Below, piece by piece: positions 34,004-45,033 of a DNA stretch of 64,000 nucleotides. The translations under genes were made by a program, and so were the position numbers. Source of the stretch: Stromatinia cepivora (Eukaryota > Ascomycota > Leotiomycetes > Helotiales > Sclerotiniaceae); assembly GCA_014898415.1 (NCBI GenBank), contig RCTD01000009.1:186001-250000 (forward strand), given 5' to 3'. The first letter of the stretch is position 1; the number at the start of each line of letters is the position of its first letter. The notes under the pieces were generated by a model. The model saw nothing but the letters and a program-made list of their open reading frames with translations. It ran no database searches and was not told the origin of the DNA.

Positions 34004-35816
34004 TCAAAGTCGTTGCATACCAACTCTTTTTTCTTTCCACTGTACATTAATTGTCAGTATTCGACCTAGAAGAAAAGGAACATAAGAATCGAGAGACTCA
34101 CATCAAAAACAACCTGCACATCTCTGAAAAATGGCTCTCCCAAAATCCACATATCTTCCATTCCATTGCCGTCTAACCCACCATCTCCTCCTTCTCCATC
34201 CGGGCTATCGCCATCACCAAACCTCCCTTCCACTAAAATTCCTATGCAATAACCACTACCTCTTTCCATTCTCCCCAAACTGAACCTTCCTCCTGGCGAA
34301 AAGCTTCCTGCGTCTCTCTTGCCATCCAATACCTTGACCCTCAAGTTCCCAAACTCGAGTGACAAATGAGGCGGGTTAAAACATGGATAGGCATGGAACT
34401 GATCGTATGGTGGTGGAAGTTGACGCGAGCCGGAGATTGAAGCGTAGAGGTTACGGACAAGATGTGGTGGGCCGACTATGTAGGGAGTATTGACCTGGGA
34501 GGAAGTTAGTTAATAGGAATTAGATGGAAAGGAGGAAACAAGGTACAGCAGGGAAGTTTTAGACTTACATCCAAGACTATTGGCTGGTTTTGTAAAACTT
34601 TGTTTCCATCAATCCAAATCCCTTTCATTAGAATTTCCCACCACCCATCCGCGCCTCGGACTTTACTCCATTCCCAAATACTTTCATCATTTCGCTTCAA
34701 GTCATTACTACCCAATATACTTCCATCTTTCGTCGCCAATTTTTCATTGTTACCAAATCCATTTTCATCTCTCTTCATCAATCCCAGCTCCACATTTCTT
34801 CTCAACTCATCATGTCCAGATTGTAGGCCCAACCCATCAATCTTCTTTAATTCATTACTTTCAGGCTGTAGCCCACCCACATCAAGCTTCGTCAATTCAC
34901 CGTGTCCAGGTTGGAACCCACCCGCGTCAAGTTTCTTCAATTCCTGTTCGATCCTCCCTTCCACCTCTCTAACTGCCTTGACCGACGACCCTCCAACACT
35001 AAAAACTCCCTCGTGTCCATTAAGTAACATCAAACTCCAGACCTCAGTATCAACAACTCCACTCTTGACAATCTGCCCCAACAATCCTCCTTTCCAGCCA
35101 CCAACCTGCCCCAGACCTTCCCCTACAGCCAATCCCAAATTTGCACCACTCTTCCCCAGACTACCAACCCACTGTTTCTGTGGTCTGCAATGGGCAAAGC
35201 TCACAGGTATATATCTCTCCCCCTTCAAACCATCAAAAATATCAATCCCCAACGGTAATCCCACTACATCTTTTCCACATCTACATCCCGGAAAATTCAT
35301 ACCCTTTCCCTCTTCATTATCATTACTAACACTATACGTGCCACTTCTTTCTTCGAGATAAAAACTTCCCTTCCCACTCGGTGTACTAATCACTGCAAAA
35401 TCAGCCGTCAACATATTAAGGTCTAGATCCACATTCTGCGACGGTTCGCCAATTTTCAAGGATGCAAACCAAGATCCGGAATTACCAACTTCACCAAGGA
35501 GAGTAGTCCCTGGTTGAAGATAAGTTCCAGATCGTCGTTGGGAATTTGTTGTATTAGTGGTTTGACCATCGTGCCATCGTCTAGGAACCCTAACAACCCT
35601 ATTTCCTCTCAACACCCTCTCAGAATTCGTAAATCTGGCATTTGTATCCGCAAGTGTGGATTGAAGGAAGGTAAGATTTGCGGTGTCAGGAGCGGGAAAT
35701 GAGCCACCGCGTCGGGTTATAGTGTAGTGTATTGGCGGAAGGGTGGCACATGTGAAGTGTACGAAGTGGAGGATGAGGATGAGGAGGCTTGAGAGATGAA
35801 GATGTGAGAAGTACAT
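34004..35816 (-). CDS. aspartic-peptidase-like protein, probably catalytically inactive
   Basis: Three exons: 35816-34569, 34494-34102 and 34039-34004, giving 558 residues. A signal peptide (MYFSHLHLSSLLILILHF) leads into a pepsin-like (A1) fold: WFASLKIGEPSQNVDLDL, SFAHCRPQKQWVGSLG, GLLGQIV, WSLMLLNGHEGVFSVGG and the C-terminal MWILGEPFFRDVQVVFD with WKEKRVGMQ. Where A1 peptidases have the first catalytic D-T-G, this protein has N-M-L (Asn134). The second site reads IVLDVNTPYIVGP, keeping Asp416 but with T-G changed to V-N. A repeat-bearing insert follows the first lobe. The last exon was chosen by its CTGAC branch point and the restored pepsin-like ending. It is likely secreted or wall-associated. 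Confidence 0.8.
34764..34943 (-). repeat. 45-bp coding tandem repeat in the peptidase-like gene
   Basis: Residues 292-336 are three copies of a 15-residue unit starting EL[KT]K[LI]D (ELKKLDAGGFQPGHG, ELTKLDVGGLQPESN, ELKKIDGLGLQSGHD), with a fourth decayed copy starting ELRRN. They sit in an insert absent from typical pepsin-like enzymes. Confidence 0.75.
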
Positions 35817-36134
35817 CCCTACGACTTCTCGAGAGATTTCTGAGAAATTTTTGATGGAAATCTTGATTGAGATGGGTGAGGTGTGTAAAGACAAATGAGC
35901 AAAGTCATGTTAGACATTTGTTTAGGAAGGTGCGAGTTGCGAGGTAGTCGAACCGGTCGTTAGTAAAATCATTTTATGCGGAAAGAACATCTTCAGAATT
36001 TGGTTCCCGCCATGAACAGGCAAGTAACATACTTTTCTCGGGACTCAATTTAATATTCACCTTATTGTGGCTCTGTAAAATCTTATGGAAAAGAGGGCGT
36101 GATAGGAACGAGAGGTGCTATGGATTTGTGTCAA

Positions 36135-36858
36135 ATATTCAACTCTAGGGTACTAATAATACTAATGATCTTGGTTTGTACGACTAATCAAATAACTCTT
36201 AGAATTCTATTCCCATATTCTCTTACTATCAAAATATTTTAATCTTTGAATTATACCTTTCTAATTTTAATATTGTTATATCCAAATTGTCAATACCTTT
36301 AATCAAATCTATTGCCTTCTCATTAATCGTATATATAGGTATTTGGGTATAATCTTGATTAAAAAATAATATAACATTTATATCAATAATTCTAAGATTC
36401 TTTATATCTCTAATTCTTAATTCCTTATCAAAAATTGCTATTGGATCCGATACTTTGTCTATTTTGATAGTTCCTTTAGGATAATAATAGGTTGTAATAT
36501 TCAACTTTAGAGTACTAATAATACTAATGATCTTGGTTTATATGATTAACCAAATAACTCTTAGAATTCCGTTTTTATATTCTTTTGTTATCAAAATATT
36601 TCAATCTTTGAATTATACCTTTCTAATTTTAATACTATTATATTCAAATTATTGATATTTTTAATTAAATCTATTGCCTTCTTATTAATCATATATATAA
36701 ACATTTGAATATGATTTTGATTAAAAAATAATATAATATTTATATCAACAACTCTGAGATTCTTTATATTTCTGATTTTTAATTCCTTATCGAAAACTGC
36801 TATTGAATCCGATGCTTTGCCCATTTTGACAGTTCCTCTAGGATGATAACAGGTTGTA
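36135..36858. repeat. 362-bp tandem duplication of the GMC gene 3' end, mutated in a RIP-like way
   Basis: Unit 1 is 36135-36496 and unit 2 is 36497-36858; they align without gaps at an offset of 362. Unit 2 contains the C-terminal codons of the GMC oxidoreductase; unit 1 carries a second copy that still reads SDPIAIFDKELRIRDIKN on the minus strand but follows the stop codon. Mismatches that I could check by eye are C/T or G/A transitions in both directions, leaving both units very AT-rich. Confidence 0.85.
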
Positions 36859-38641
36859 GCATTATCTCTGACATATGGAGCCCACTGTTCTCTCGATATG
36901 TATGTATGGTGTGTTAAGTCCTTAGGCCAGCTTCCCTCAACGATATCTTTCGTGCCTTTCCCCTTCATAATGATTTCATTGGCATATCTACATGCTTCGC
37001 TGAGAACGACAATATCCAGTTCTTCACTCAAGTAGTTGTGATCGACAACTGGATTATCCTTCGGATCTTTTGATTTCAGGGTTACGGTACCTCTGCTTTT
37101 AGGCGCGAACAACTCCGCGATTATAGAAAATGCATGTGACTTATCTCCGTCCGGAAATTGATCGTTTTGTTTTGGGCCACCATAACATTCGGTGCTGAAG
37201 AACTCGACGTTTGGTTGTGATTTGGTTAGCCCCATAGGATCTCGACCTGGCTGCCGTGGTGCTGAAGCCCAAGCTGGTTCGGAAGCGAGACGTTCATCAA
37301 GACGAGAATATGCGAATGCGCCGAACGGAAAAGTGGGGAGGGGTCCACGCTTCTCTTCTTTCCATTGTCTGTAGGCTTCAGATAAAGCATTCGGGCGATA
37401 GAGCAGATAATCGTTAGTAACATTTGGTTTGGTGGTTTCATAAAATATGAAAACAATCTGTGATCTTGTTAACGGAGTGTATTTGAGAGGTTTCGACTAA
37501 TTGCCATGTGATCCATAAGATTTTTCCCAACTCCGGAAAGATCAACCTGACACTCAATGCCATGGGATTCAAGCTCGGACTTTGCCCCAATTCCTGATCG
37601 CATAAGAATAGTTGGCGAGCAATACGCCCCTCCACTAATGATAATCTCTTTCCTAGCTCTAATATCTTTTTCCGTTCCATCTTTTTCGATTACTTTCACA
37701 GCTGCAGCTCTCAAGTTGGGGGGAAATGCGTCGTTTTCAAGAATTACTCGGTCGACTGTCGTGTTAGTTTTGATCGCGGGATTTGGACCCTTGTTGGTGA
37801 AGTAATTTGCCGAAGTAGTTCTGTTTCCTTTATATACAGTTCTTGGTACATGACTACAACTATTCGGAGTTTCTCTGGTCGAAAACATGTCGGGATGAAG
37901 TGGTAGACCTTGATCCTACATTGAATCTAGAATCATATGAGATATGGGGGCCTAATAAAATCAGTATATTGTGCAAATAAGCTACTGTGGTACAGCTTAC
38001 CATGTCATGAGGTTCGACATCAAGCAAGCCGTCATAGCCATGCACCGAATCGTTAGCCTTAAACCATTCCTTGCCATGAAAGTTCTCTGCCTGTACCACT
38101 ATCAGTACCAAAAGCACGACCAGCAGAATAACCATCTTACCTTCTTCATGTAACCAAATACCTCCTCACCACTCCATCCTGGCATTTCCCAGTCATCGTA
38201 ATCTTGTGGTGTACCTCTAATGCACAGTGTACCATTTATTCCACTGGATCCTCCGAGAAATTTGCCTCGGCTGACTTTGACTTGGAGATTATTGACTCCT
38301 GGATTAGGTTCCGTGGTGATGTTCCAGTCCGCTTCTGTGTCAAAATTCTGTGACCTATGGATAATGTCAGAGCTCAAGTCCATGGGACGATAGAAAGAGT
38401 ATCTCACCATCCCCCAACCATGACAGTGTTTTCCAGAAGAGAATTATGCTCTCCTGCTTCGATGACGAGAACAGAATTGTTGGGATCTTCTGCTAATCTT
38501 GCTGCGACAACGGCCCCTGAAGTGCCACCTCTATACATACTTATCAGAAAAATATTCATCAAACGTTGTATCTGAGTATTAGACTTACCCGCATACAATA
38601 TAGTCATATTCGGCGCCATCCGGTTTTACAGCGATAGCCAT
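36591..38641 (-). pseudogene. GMC oxidoreductase, apparently disabled
   Basis: Reconstructed exons: 38641-38589, 38530-38408, 38354-38141, 38090-38001, 37951-37505 and 37457-36591. The N-terminus has the FAD fold GGTSGAVVAARLAEDPN and the signature GKFLGGSSGINGTLCIRG; further on are HVPRTVYKGNRTTSANYF, SGGAYCSPTILMRSGIG, NPVVDHNYLS and the catalytic TTCYHPRGTVKMG. An in-frame TAG at 37916-37918 interrupts exon 5 at the place where homologues have a Gln (SM*DQGLPLHPD). A 3' splice site ending in that TAG could bypass it with a 12-residue loss. The intron between exons 5 and 6 needs a GC donor at 37503-37504. The C-terminal 70 residues are distorted (FFNQNHIQMFIYMINKK). GMC enzymes oxidise alcohols or sugars with FAD. 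Confidence 0.75.
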
Positions 38642-39614
38642 TATGAGGTTTGAAGTTTTGGTTGTGGTACCCAAAGAAACAGTGTTAAAAAATATGAACA
38701 AAGGAATCTTGGAAAGGCAGGTACCGATTTCAACATTATATCGATAATTCCAAATCTAGATGAGCAATGATGTCTACTTGCCTAGATAGCACCTTCTCCA
38801 ATAGATGTATAAGTGTACCTAAGCTCACTGTACTAGGAGAGTTGATTATGCTACATTTGATCCTTTAGACGTATGTGGAGTTATGCCGTAAGTTCCCAGA
38901 TCACCTGAGTTCAATACACAAAACTTTCCACATAACGGACTCCGTGTTCAGATGCAACACACAATTCCTATTCTGGTTTATTTTGATGGGGAAAAACCTT
39001 AATAAAGCCAATAGAATTAATTACTTTTCTATATTCCATTTTTATTAATTAAGAATTCGCATAAAAAAACAAATTGAATATTCGCTTATATTATCGCTAT
39101 AGATTTAGAGGGATCTGTATCTTTTTGATATCTCAAATGTTTGTCTCACCGCTTTGGTTCTGCCACTAGTTAAATCAACACAACGTAATCCTTAAAATTC
39201 AAGGCGGTGAGACAAACTTCACGGCATACACCTCCGTATAGAAGCTCCTCTTTCCACCAAGGTAGGGCATTCAGAATAAGGTAAGGCACTTGAAAATAAC
39301 AATGGCATATTAGATTCTTTGTTTTATATTCATTGTTCCATCCATTGGTCGATCTATGGAGACGCTCTGTTACTTCACTCCCCAATACCTGTGATCAACG
39401 AAGAATCAACAAAGAGCCAAACTACTCTAAACAACAATACAACAAACCCCCATTCAAAGAATAAGTTGTCTCAAGTATCCTCGTAGCTATCTTAGTATTG
39501 AAAGAACTTCCACGTCCATTAAAATATCTCCACTCGATATTCAACTACATCAGCTACATTCAAAATAGGGAAACTCACCCTCATTCGGATCATCACATAA
39601 AAAGGTTAGTTAAT
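38642..39614. other. intergenic, AT-rich in part
   Basis: No gene recognised. Divergent promoter space between the GMC gene and the amidoligase-like gene. Confidence 0.45.
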
Positions 39615-40712
39615 ATGTCTGGACGTCCAAATATCTTGTCGTGTTTCTCTGACACATTCACCTTCGGTATAGAGTTAGAGTTTGGCATTCGCTTCCCAGA
39701 ACGACCATTTACACATCAGACGGAGATCTGGGAATTTGTTAGAGACACTCTGATTGTCGAAACTGAGCTTGAAATTCTGTCACAAACTGATATTGAAAAA
39801 TTGGATTCAGAGCTTTTGGTCCCAAATCCTACCAAAAAAATTCCACAATCAGCATTGTTCAACACATGGGTAGTCGACACGGATTCCACTTTATATTTCA
39901 CCGATGAGCGGGAGGCAGACAAGGCCTACCACTGCCCGATTGAAATGCAGTCACCGGTCTTGAAATTTGGCCCCGAAGCCTTCAAAGAAGTTGACAAGAT
40001 GCTCACCGCTATCCACAAACATTTTGATGTTGTTGTCAACAGATCATGCGGTTTTCACGTTCATGTTGGTAAAGGAAAGGCGGGGCTGAATTTTACGCCG
40101 CTTCAACATCTCATGGCAACTATTTGGTTTTTTGAACCTCAAATCTCAGAACTTGTTCACAAGTCACGACTTGGAATGACTGGTGGCTATTGTCCATCAC
40201 TTCATGTACGCTCCAATCTTGGTGTACTTAAATATGAAGGAAACTTACTCGATGTACTGCTCAGCACAACTGAAGTCAATGAAGTCGTCGACATGTTCTG
40301 TGGACGTGCGTTTTTCAACTTTATGGCATATCATATTGAAGGACTCCGTAAACCGCACGACAATCCAGTCAAAAGAACCATTGAATTTCGACAACATGAA
40401 GGAACCATGGATTCAGAAACCATCTTGAATTGGGTAAGTTTTGTTGTTGAGTTGGTGGCCTGGGCTCACAAGATTCGCCGTCAAGATTTGAAGATATTCC
40501 TCTCAAAGTACGCCAATTCCACAGGATGGTATTCTGTGGAAGATCTCTTCCAGGAAATTGGTTTTTCAAAATCAGCTGTTGAATTCTACCGAGCAAAAGT
40601 CGAAAGACTACGGGGAATTGAACAGAAGGAAGATGAGGAAAAGAAAGCGAAGGAGAATAAGGCTCAGGAGAAGAGAGCTAAAGAAAAAGAAGCCTTGGAC
40701 AGTGGGAAATAA
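39615..40712 (+). CDS. amidoligase-family protein (glutamine-synthetase-like fold)
   Basis: A single-exon gene of 365 residues starting at the ATG at 39615. Motifs match the putative amidoligase (Amidoligase_2) family: FTFGIELEFGI near the start, YHCPIEMQSPVLKFG, the central RSCGFHVHVGKG, and RTIEFRQHEGTMD; the acidic and His residues would bind metal and ATP. Such enzymes are thought to form amide or peptide-like bonds between carboxylates and amines. The last 40 residues are a charged Lys/Glu helix (KEDEEKKAKENKAQEKRAKE), an unusual addition. Substrate is unknown. The frame is open upstream of the chosen ATG, but that stretch lies in what reads as an A/T-rich leader. Fungal copies are often in accessory regions. 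Confidence 0.78.
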   Translation: MSGRPNILSCFSDTFTFGIELEFGIRFPERPFTHQTEIWEFVRDTLIVETELEILSQTDIEKLDSELLVPNPTKKIPQSALFNTWVVDTDSTLYFTDEREADKAYHCPIEMQSPVLKFGPEAFKEVDKMLTAIHKHFDVVVNRSCGFHVHVGKGKAGLNFTPLQHLMATIWFFEPQISELVHKSRLGMTGGYCPSLHVRSNLGVLKYEGNLLDVLLSTTEVNEVVDMFCGRAFFNFMAYHIEGLRKPHDNPVKRTIEFRQHEGTMDSETILNWVSFVVELVAWAHKIRRQDLKIFLSKYANSTGWYSVEDLFQEIGFSKSAVEFYRAKVERLRGIEQKEDEEKKAKENKAQEKRAKEKEALDSGK

Positions 40713-42295
40713 ATTAGTAGCGACGATTCAGATACTGCTACAGTATCATCGTGGTAAGTTAAGATGCGAGTGTATTAAGAAGCGAGTCTTCCCCCTCTTA
40801 TCTTGCTCTTTCGCAACATTTCTTAAATCATCCAGATTAGTAAGTTAATTCAATCCATTTTCCTTTTGTAATCTGTTGTTTTTCACTTTCCTATCAAATC
40901 AACACTTACAATCTCGCTCTAAAATTTCCATTCTCCCAAATCAATGTCATATGTTATCGACCTACTATTTAATTTCCACGATCCAGAATCTATCCACAAT
41001 GCTTTTTCTTTTAATTCCCATCCCGTGAAATTCAGGTTCCTTGTTTTCATTGCCTTCTGCTATGTTCAGAAAGTCACTTGTGGAGAATAATAAAAGAATC
41101 TTACACCTCTCCCTTTCATTCTAAATGTCTTCCACCGTGGGTACAGAACGGCTTAAGGCTTCGAAAGTTTCAAAACTAAAGCCTAGTGCTATCTCCCTCT
41201 TGTGCGGCCAGAAATCACACCACAATCCACTCTAAAGCATATACCACAAGATGTTAAACTGCAAGGAGAGTAGTGACTCTCTTCAGTTTGAGTGTGGTAT
41301 AATTTTTAGCCGCACGAGGACTTCAAAGATACGGCGGCCAAATCCGACCAGCCAATGATAACTATCGTTACTTGATGTATAATGTTTAGCTAGATATTTT
41401 TTATACTCTGCGGAGTTTTTCTCTCTCATCCAATTGGATTATCCACGTTGATCTCCTCAAATTCTGGTCTAGAAGTATTCTAGAACCCTTTCTTTTAAAT
41501 CTAACAATAGACTTGGTGGTTCGTCTTTGACTAAAGTGGATCATCCAAGATCAGATGATATGTTCCAAGTCCTTTCGTCATATATCGGTGTTAGGTATTA
41601 ATGTGGAAGGTGCGACTACTAGCCTCGAAATCGTAGCTCTAGCAATCAAACTCCCTCTATCCTACATCAAGAATCTGCTTTCACCTGGTTTTCAATTTTC
41701 TCTATACAAATAATACTTGATAGCGATGCTAAATCTTGAAGTTGCTGAAGGTGTTTGCTTTTGGAAAGCGGCTCATCATTATCGCATGTTAACATCAAGG
41801 AGGACTTGCAATTTACATTGCGATCAATGAAAGCTCATAAATATATTCCTCAGGTTTATATTGATCAAAAATGGATGCTGTTATAGTGGACCTCAATGGT
41901 AGAGATGATGAATCTCTTAGGTGAATGGGAATCTATTTGATTGGAAAATGGTATAGCTTAAAGCTAGTTTTTAACGGTCAAAAAGTTAACACACTTAGTT
42001 TCAACGGCTTCTTCATGCCAAGGCACTTCTGTCAATTCAACTCTACTTTGCCTTTGCAGTCATAGATCATTACATAATACCTTAGCTCTTTCATTTTCCC
42101 CTCATCATAACCTTCTTCCCAAATTTCTTCTCTCTATTCTTCAAGATATTCGTCATCTGATCACTCATTTGTTTCTAATCTTAAATCAATCATCAAACTT
42201 GATATATATACAATTAACTGTCAGATATTTTGATATATATTTATGACACCTTCTTTTTATTATCAAGTTGACTTACTTCATCAAATTACGTCGGA
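40713..42295. other. 1.6-kb intergenic region with one hairpin
   Basis: No protein gene recognised on either strand. Contains the inverted repeat listed separately and then the promoter of the RING/NF-X1 gene. Confidence 0.45.
41199..41318. other. imperfect long hairpin (inverted repeat)
   Basis: Outer arms GTGCGGC (41202-41208) and GCCGCAC (41309-41315) enclose inner arms ATACCACA (41241-41248) with TGTGGTAT (41293-41300), AAACTG with CAGTTT, and AAGGAGAG with CTCTCTT around a small loop near 41271-41274. The inner part (41241-41300) can fold as a nearly continuous stem. It may be a structured transcript, terminator-like element or foldback repeat. Confidence 0.5.
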
Positions 42296-44536
42296 ATGTT
42301 TCAAGGGCTCCCAGAATACATTGCCAGTTGGGTTCCAGGACGATCAGGACTCCCAAGGCAATCAGTAGAACTTGACAGAGTAGATACCCATGGAAGATCG
42401 CTAGCTCCTAACAGGAGCGACCGGATCATAAAGGATATAGAAAATGGATTGTATGTATCTCTTCATACGACATCGCTCTGGTCTCAGAGTCTTTTCTCAA
42501 CCGCGATTGAGCATTAGCTAACCTAAATTCTCAGATACGATTGTCCCATTTGCCACGATACCATTACAACTGATATATCAGAGATCTGGGCCTGCCATTG
42601 CTGCTACCAAGCCTATCATCCTGGTTGTATCAATAATTGGGCTACGTCCTCCACCCGATCACCACAATTTAGGCCCTGGGCATGTCCCACCTGCAAAAGT
42701 TCACATATTAGCTATCCGAGACCCAGCTGCTGGTGCAGAAAACATGATCTCTCCATGCTTGCCATCACTGCAGGTAGTTGCGGCCATCCTTGTTCAAAAG
42801 AAATTCGTTGTGGTACTCGGCACAATTGCGAATCGTATACATGCCCATCAATATGTCATCCCGGACCATGCGTTCAAAAAGAATGCACCGACAAGTGCGG
42901 AGAGGAAAGCCCTTCCGATCCACCTAATCCAGTCGAACCACCGCCTGCACTCTATTACACTGGTGTTTCTAATAATAATACATATGTTCCTCCAGCAGGA
43001 GAACCAATACGAACTATAGCCGACATCAGAACAGAAGTAGAAAATGAATATCGAAACGGAACAAATTTCTTTGGCATTCGTCCACGACGAAACCGCAGTT
43101 TCATAGGATTTGTCCGCGCTGGTTATTCAACCGACTTTCTCCTATACGACCTCTTCAATATTCTCCCCATTCTAGTTGTTTTCAATAGCCTTGCCATTAC
43201 CTGGGCTAAAACACGTCTTTGGCGATATACATTGCCCCTCCTGTACCAGAATTTCACGGAGAGTAAGTTACGCAATTATGAGCAAATTCTCTGCATCGGC
43301 TATGCTGTTATTCTCCTCGTAGTCAATGCGATTTTTTGGGGTTCAGCTTTATTCAGAATTTGTTATTGTTTGAAGGTTAAGCTGGGTTTGAGTACATCCC
43401 TCACAGAATGGACACCACCTGATGTTCCGTGGAGAAGTATGAAGATCGTAATTTCTAAGCTTGTTTCGTTTTTCTTGTGGATTGTATTTTTTGTTCTTAC
43501 TATTTGTATTCCGGTGGTGTAAGTTTTCTATCTTCTCTTCCTTCTCTGTTAATCGTAAGACTAACATACCTCCAGACTTATCATCGGACCAGGCCATGCC
43601 TGGAAATACAAAATGGAAGGTACATGCAATGGCTTCGATACACGTATCAAGCTCTCTGAACCAGGTACTCGTTACTTTGGTCTTGAAAACAAAACATTAC
43701 CACGTACAAAGTATGTCTCTCCTTATTATACGCAAACTCCAGGTCGATATGACTATCCCTCAGCCGATGATTACGAATCCTACGCATCTGGCATCGATCT
43801 CTTCGACATCATCAAAGTCAACGCAACAATACCAGCCAACAACTTATCCTTAACGCGCAAGCCCTTCGACGAATACTGGCGCATAATGGGGATCTACGGC
43901 GACAAGCCACTCCATATGGATTTCGATCTTCTGCATCACTCTTGGCGCATGAGCAAAGGCACCATCGTCATCGACTCTGAAAATCCCAGTTCCTCTTTCT
44001 ACCCAGGCCGCATGTACAAAAAATTGCTCCCGCACCACTTTTACAATCCAGATTTCACCAATCATCTAACGCCGAATTTCAAAACCGCCATTCAGAATCT
44101 TACACAAGTACGCAATGGAACATGGACACCTACCCATGCTAAAGGACAACATACTCAATTCCCAGAGTTAGGATTGGTGATTCCAAATTGGTGGTTATTT
44201 GATAAGCATTGTGCGTATCAAAGTTTTATGCGGGTTTTCAGGGAGGACGTTGGCACGGGAGGACGGACTAAAGATGGGATTTGGAGAAGTTGGGAGAAGA
44301 AGAGTATTAGGGAAGAGGTTATGAGGACAATGAGTTATGGGTATGGAGGTCATAATGGATTGGAGGTTTGTGCGAGGAGGAGTGAGTATTCGTGGACTAC
44401 TAATGGGGTAAGGGAAATGGAAGAGGGGTTGGGAGAGGATCTTTTGGTACCGTTGGGCTTGATGGCTGTGGTTAGGAAGCGCATGAGGGAGGAACAGGGA
44501 AAGTTGGTGTTTGGTTGTCCTTGGCCGGAGCATTGA
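42296..44536 (+). CDS. RING/NF-X1-type zinc-finger protein with transmembrane helices
   Basis: Three exons: 42296-42450, 42535-43518 and 43576-44536, giving 699 residues. After a 50-residue leader comes a RING of the NF-X1 kind: YDCPICHDTI, WACHCCYQAYHPGC and FRPWACPTCKSS, then the short YPRPSCWCRK and one NF-X1-type finger, CGHPCSKEIRCGTRHNC with CPSICHPGPC. A Pro-rich linker leads to three hydrophobic segments (LFNILPILVVFNSLAITWA, ILCIGYAVILLVVNAIFWG, LVSFFLWIVFFVLTICIPVV), and exon 3 encodes a 300-residue C-terminal domain of unknown type with several N-x-T sequons. Canonical NF-X1 proteins have many fingers and no membrane helices, so this looks like a membrane-anchored E3 ligase variant. 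Intron 2 has a GACTAAC branch point. Confidence 0.8.
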
Positions 44537-45033
44537 GGAGTTTTGATATTGTGTTGAATGTTTGGTTTTTGATGGGCGTTTGGGGTGGGATAAAATCTGG
44601 TAGAGATATGTAGAACATACCGTATCCAGGCCTAGAATGTAGTAAATCGTAGTATATATATAATGTATTGAGTTTAATAAATCCCTAAGGTACCTTTTCC
44701 AATCGTTTGTTTATCACTTGATCTATCGAGAATTGAGTCCCTGTTACACCCGAACGTTGTTGCAGGTAGCTCCTGATAAATCAAATTTGCGGTGAATATT
44801 GAAAGACTTTTTGATGAATTGTTGAAACTTTCTGTTGCCACTCTGGCCGATTTGCGTGTTTGGACATACATAGCATCTGTTTACCCGCTGATTTTTATAG
44901 ATACCATCTAGGTACTCAATATACAACGCTTTGAAAACCAGGAGGGATATTCTTACTGTATGGCAATTAACCACTGCTGCTACTATGATTTGATAGTTCA
45001 TTCATCGTTACTCCAACATTCTCTCTCCTAATT
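44537..45033. other. intergenic between convergent genes
   Basis: No gene recognised. Confidence 0.5.

Noticed and set aside
34580..35361. Long forward frames opposite the aspartic-peptidase-like gene (up to 253 codons)
   Set aside because: Pro/Ser-rich shadow of the repeat-bearing coding sequence on the other strand, which has clear family motifs and splice sites.
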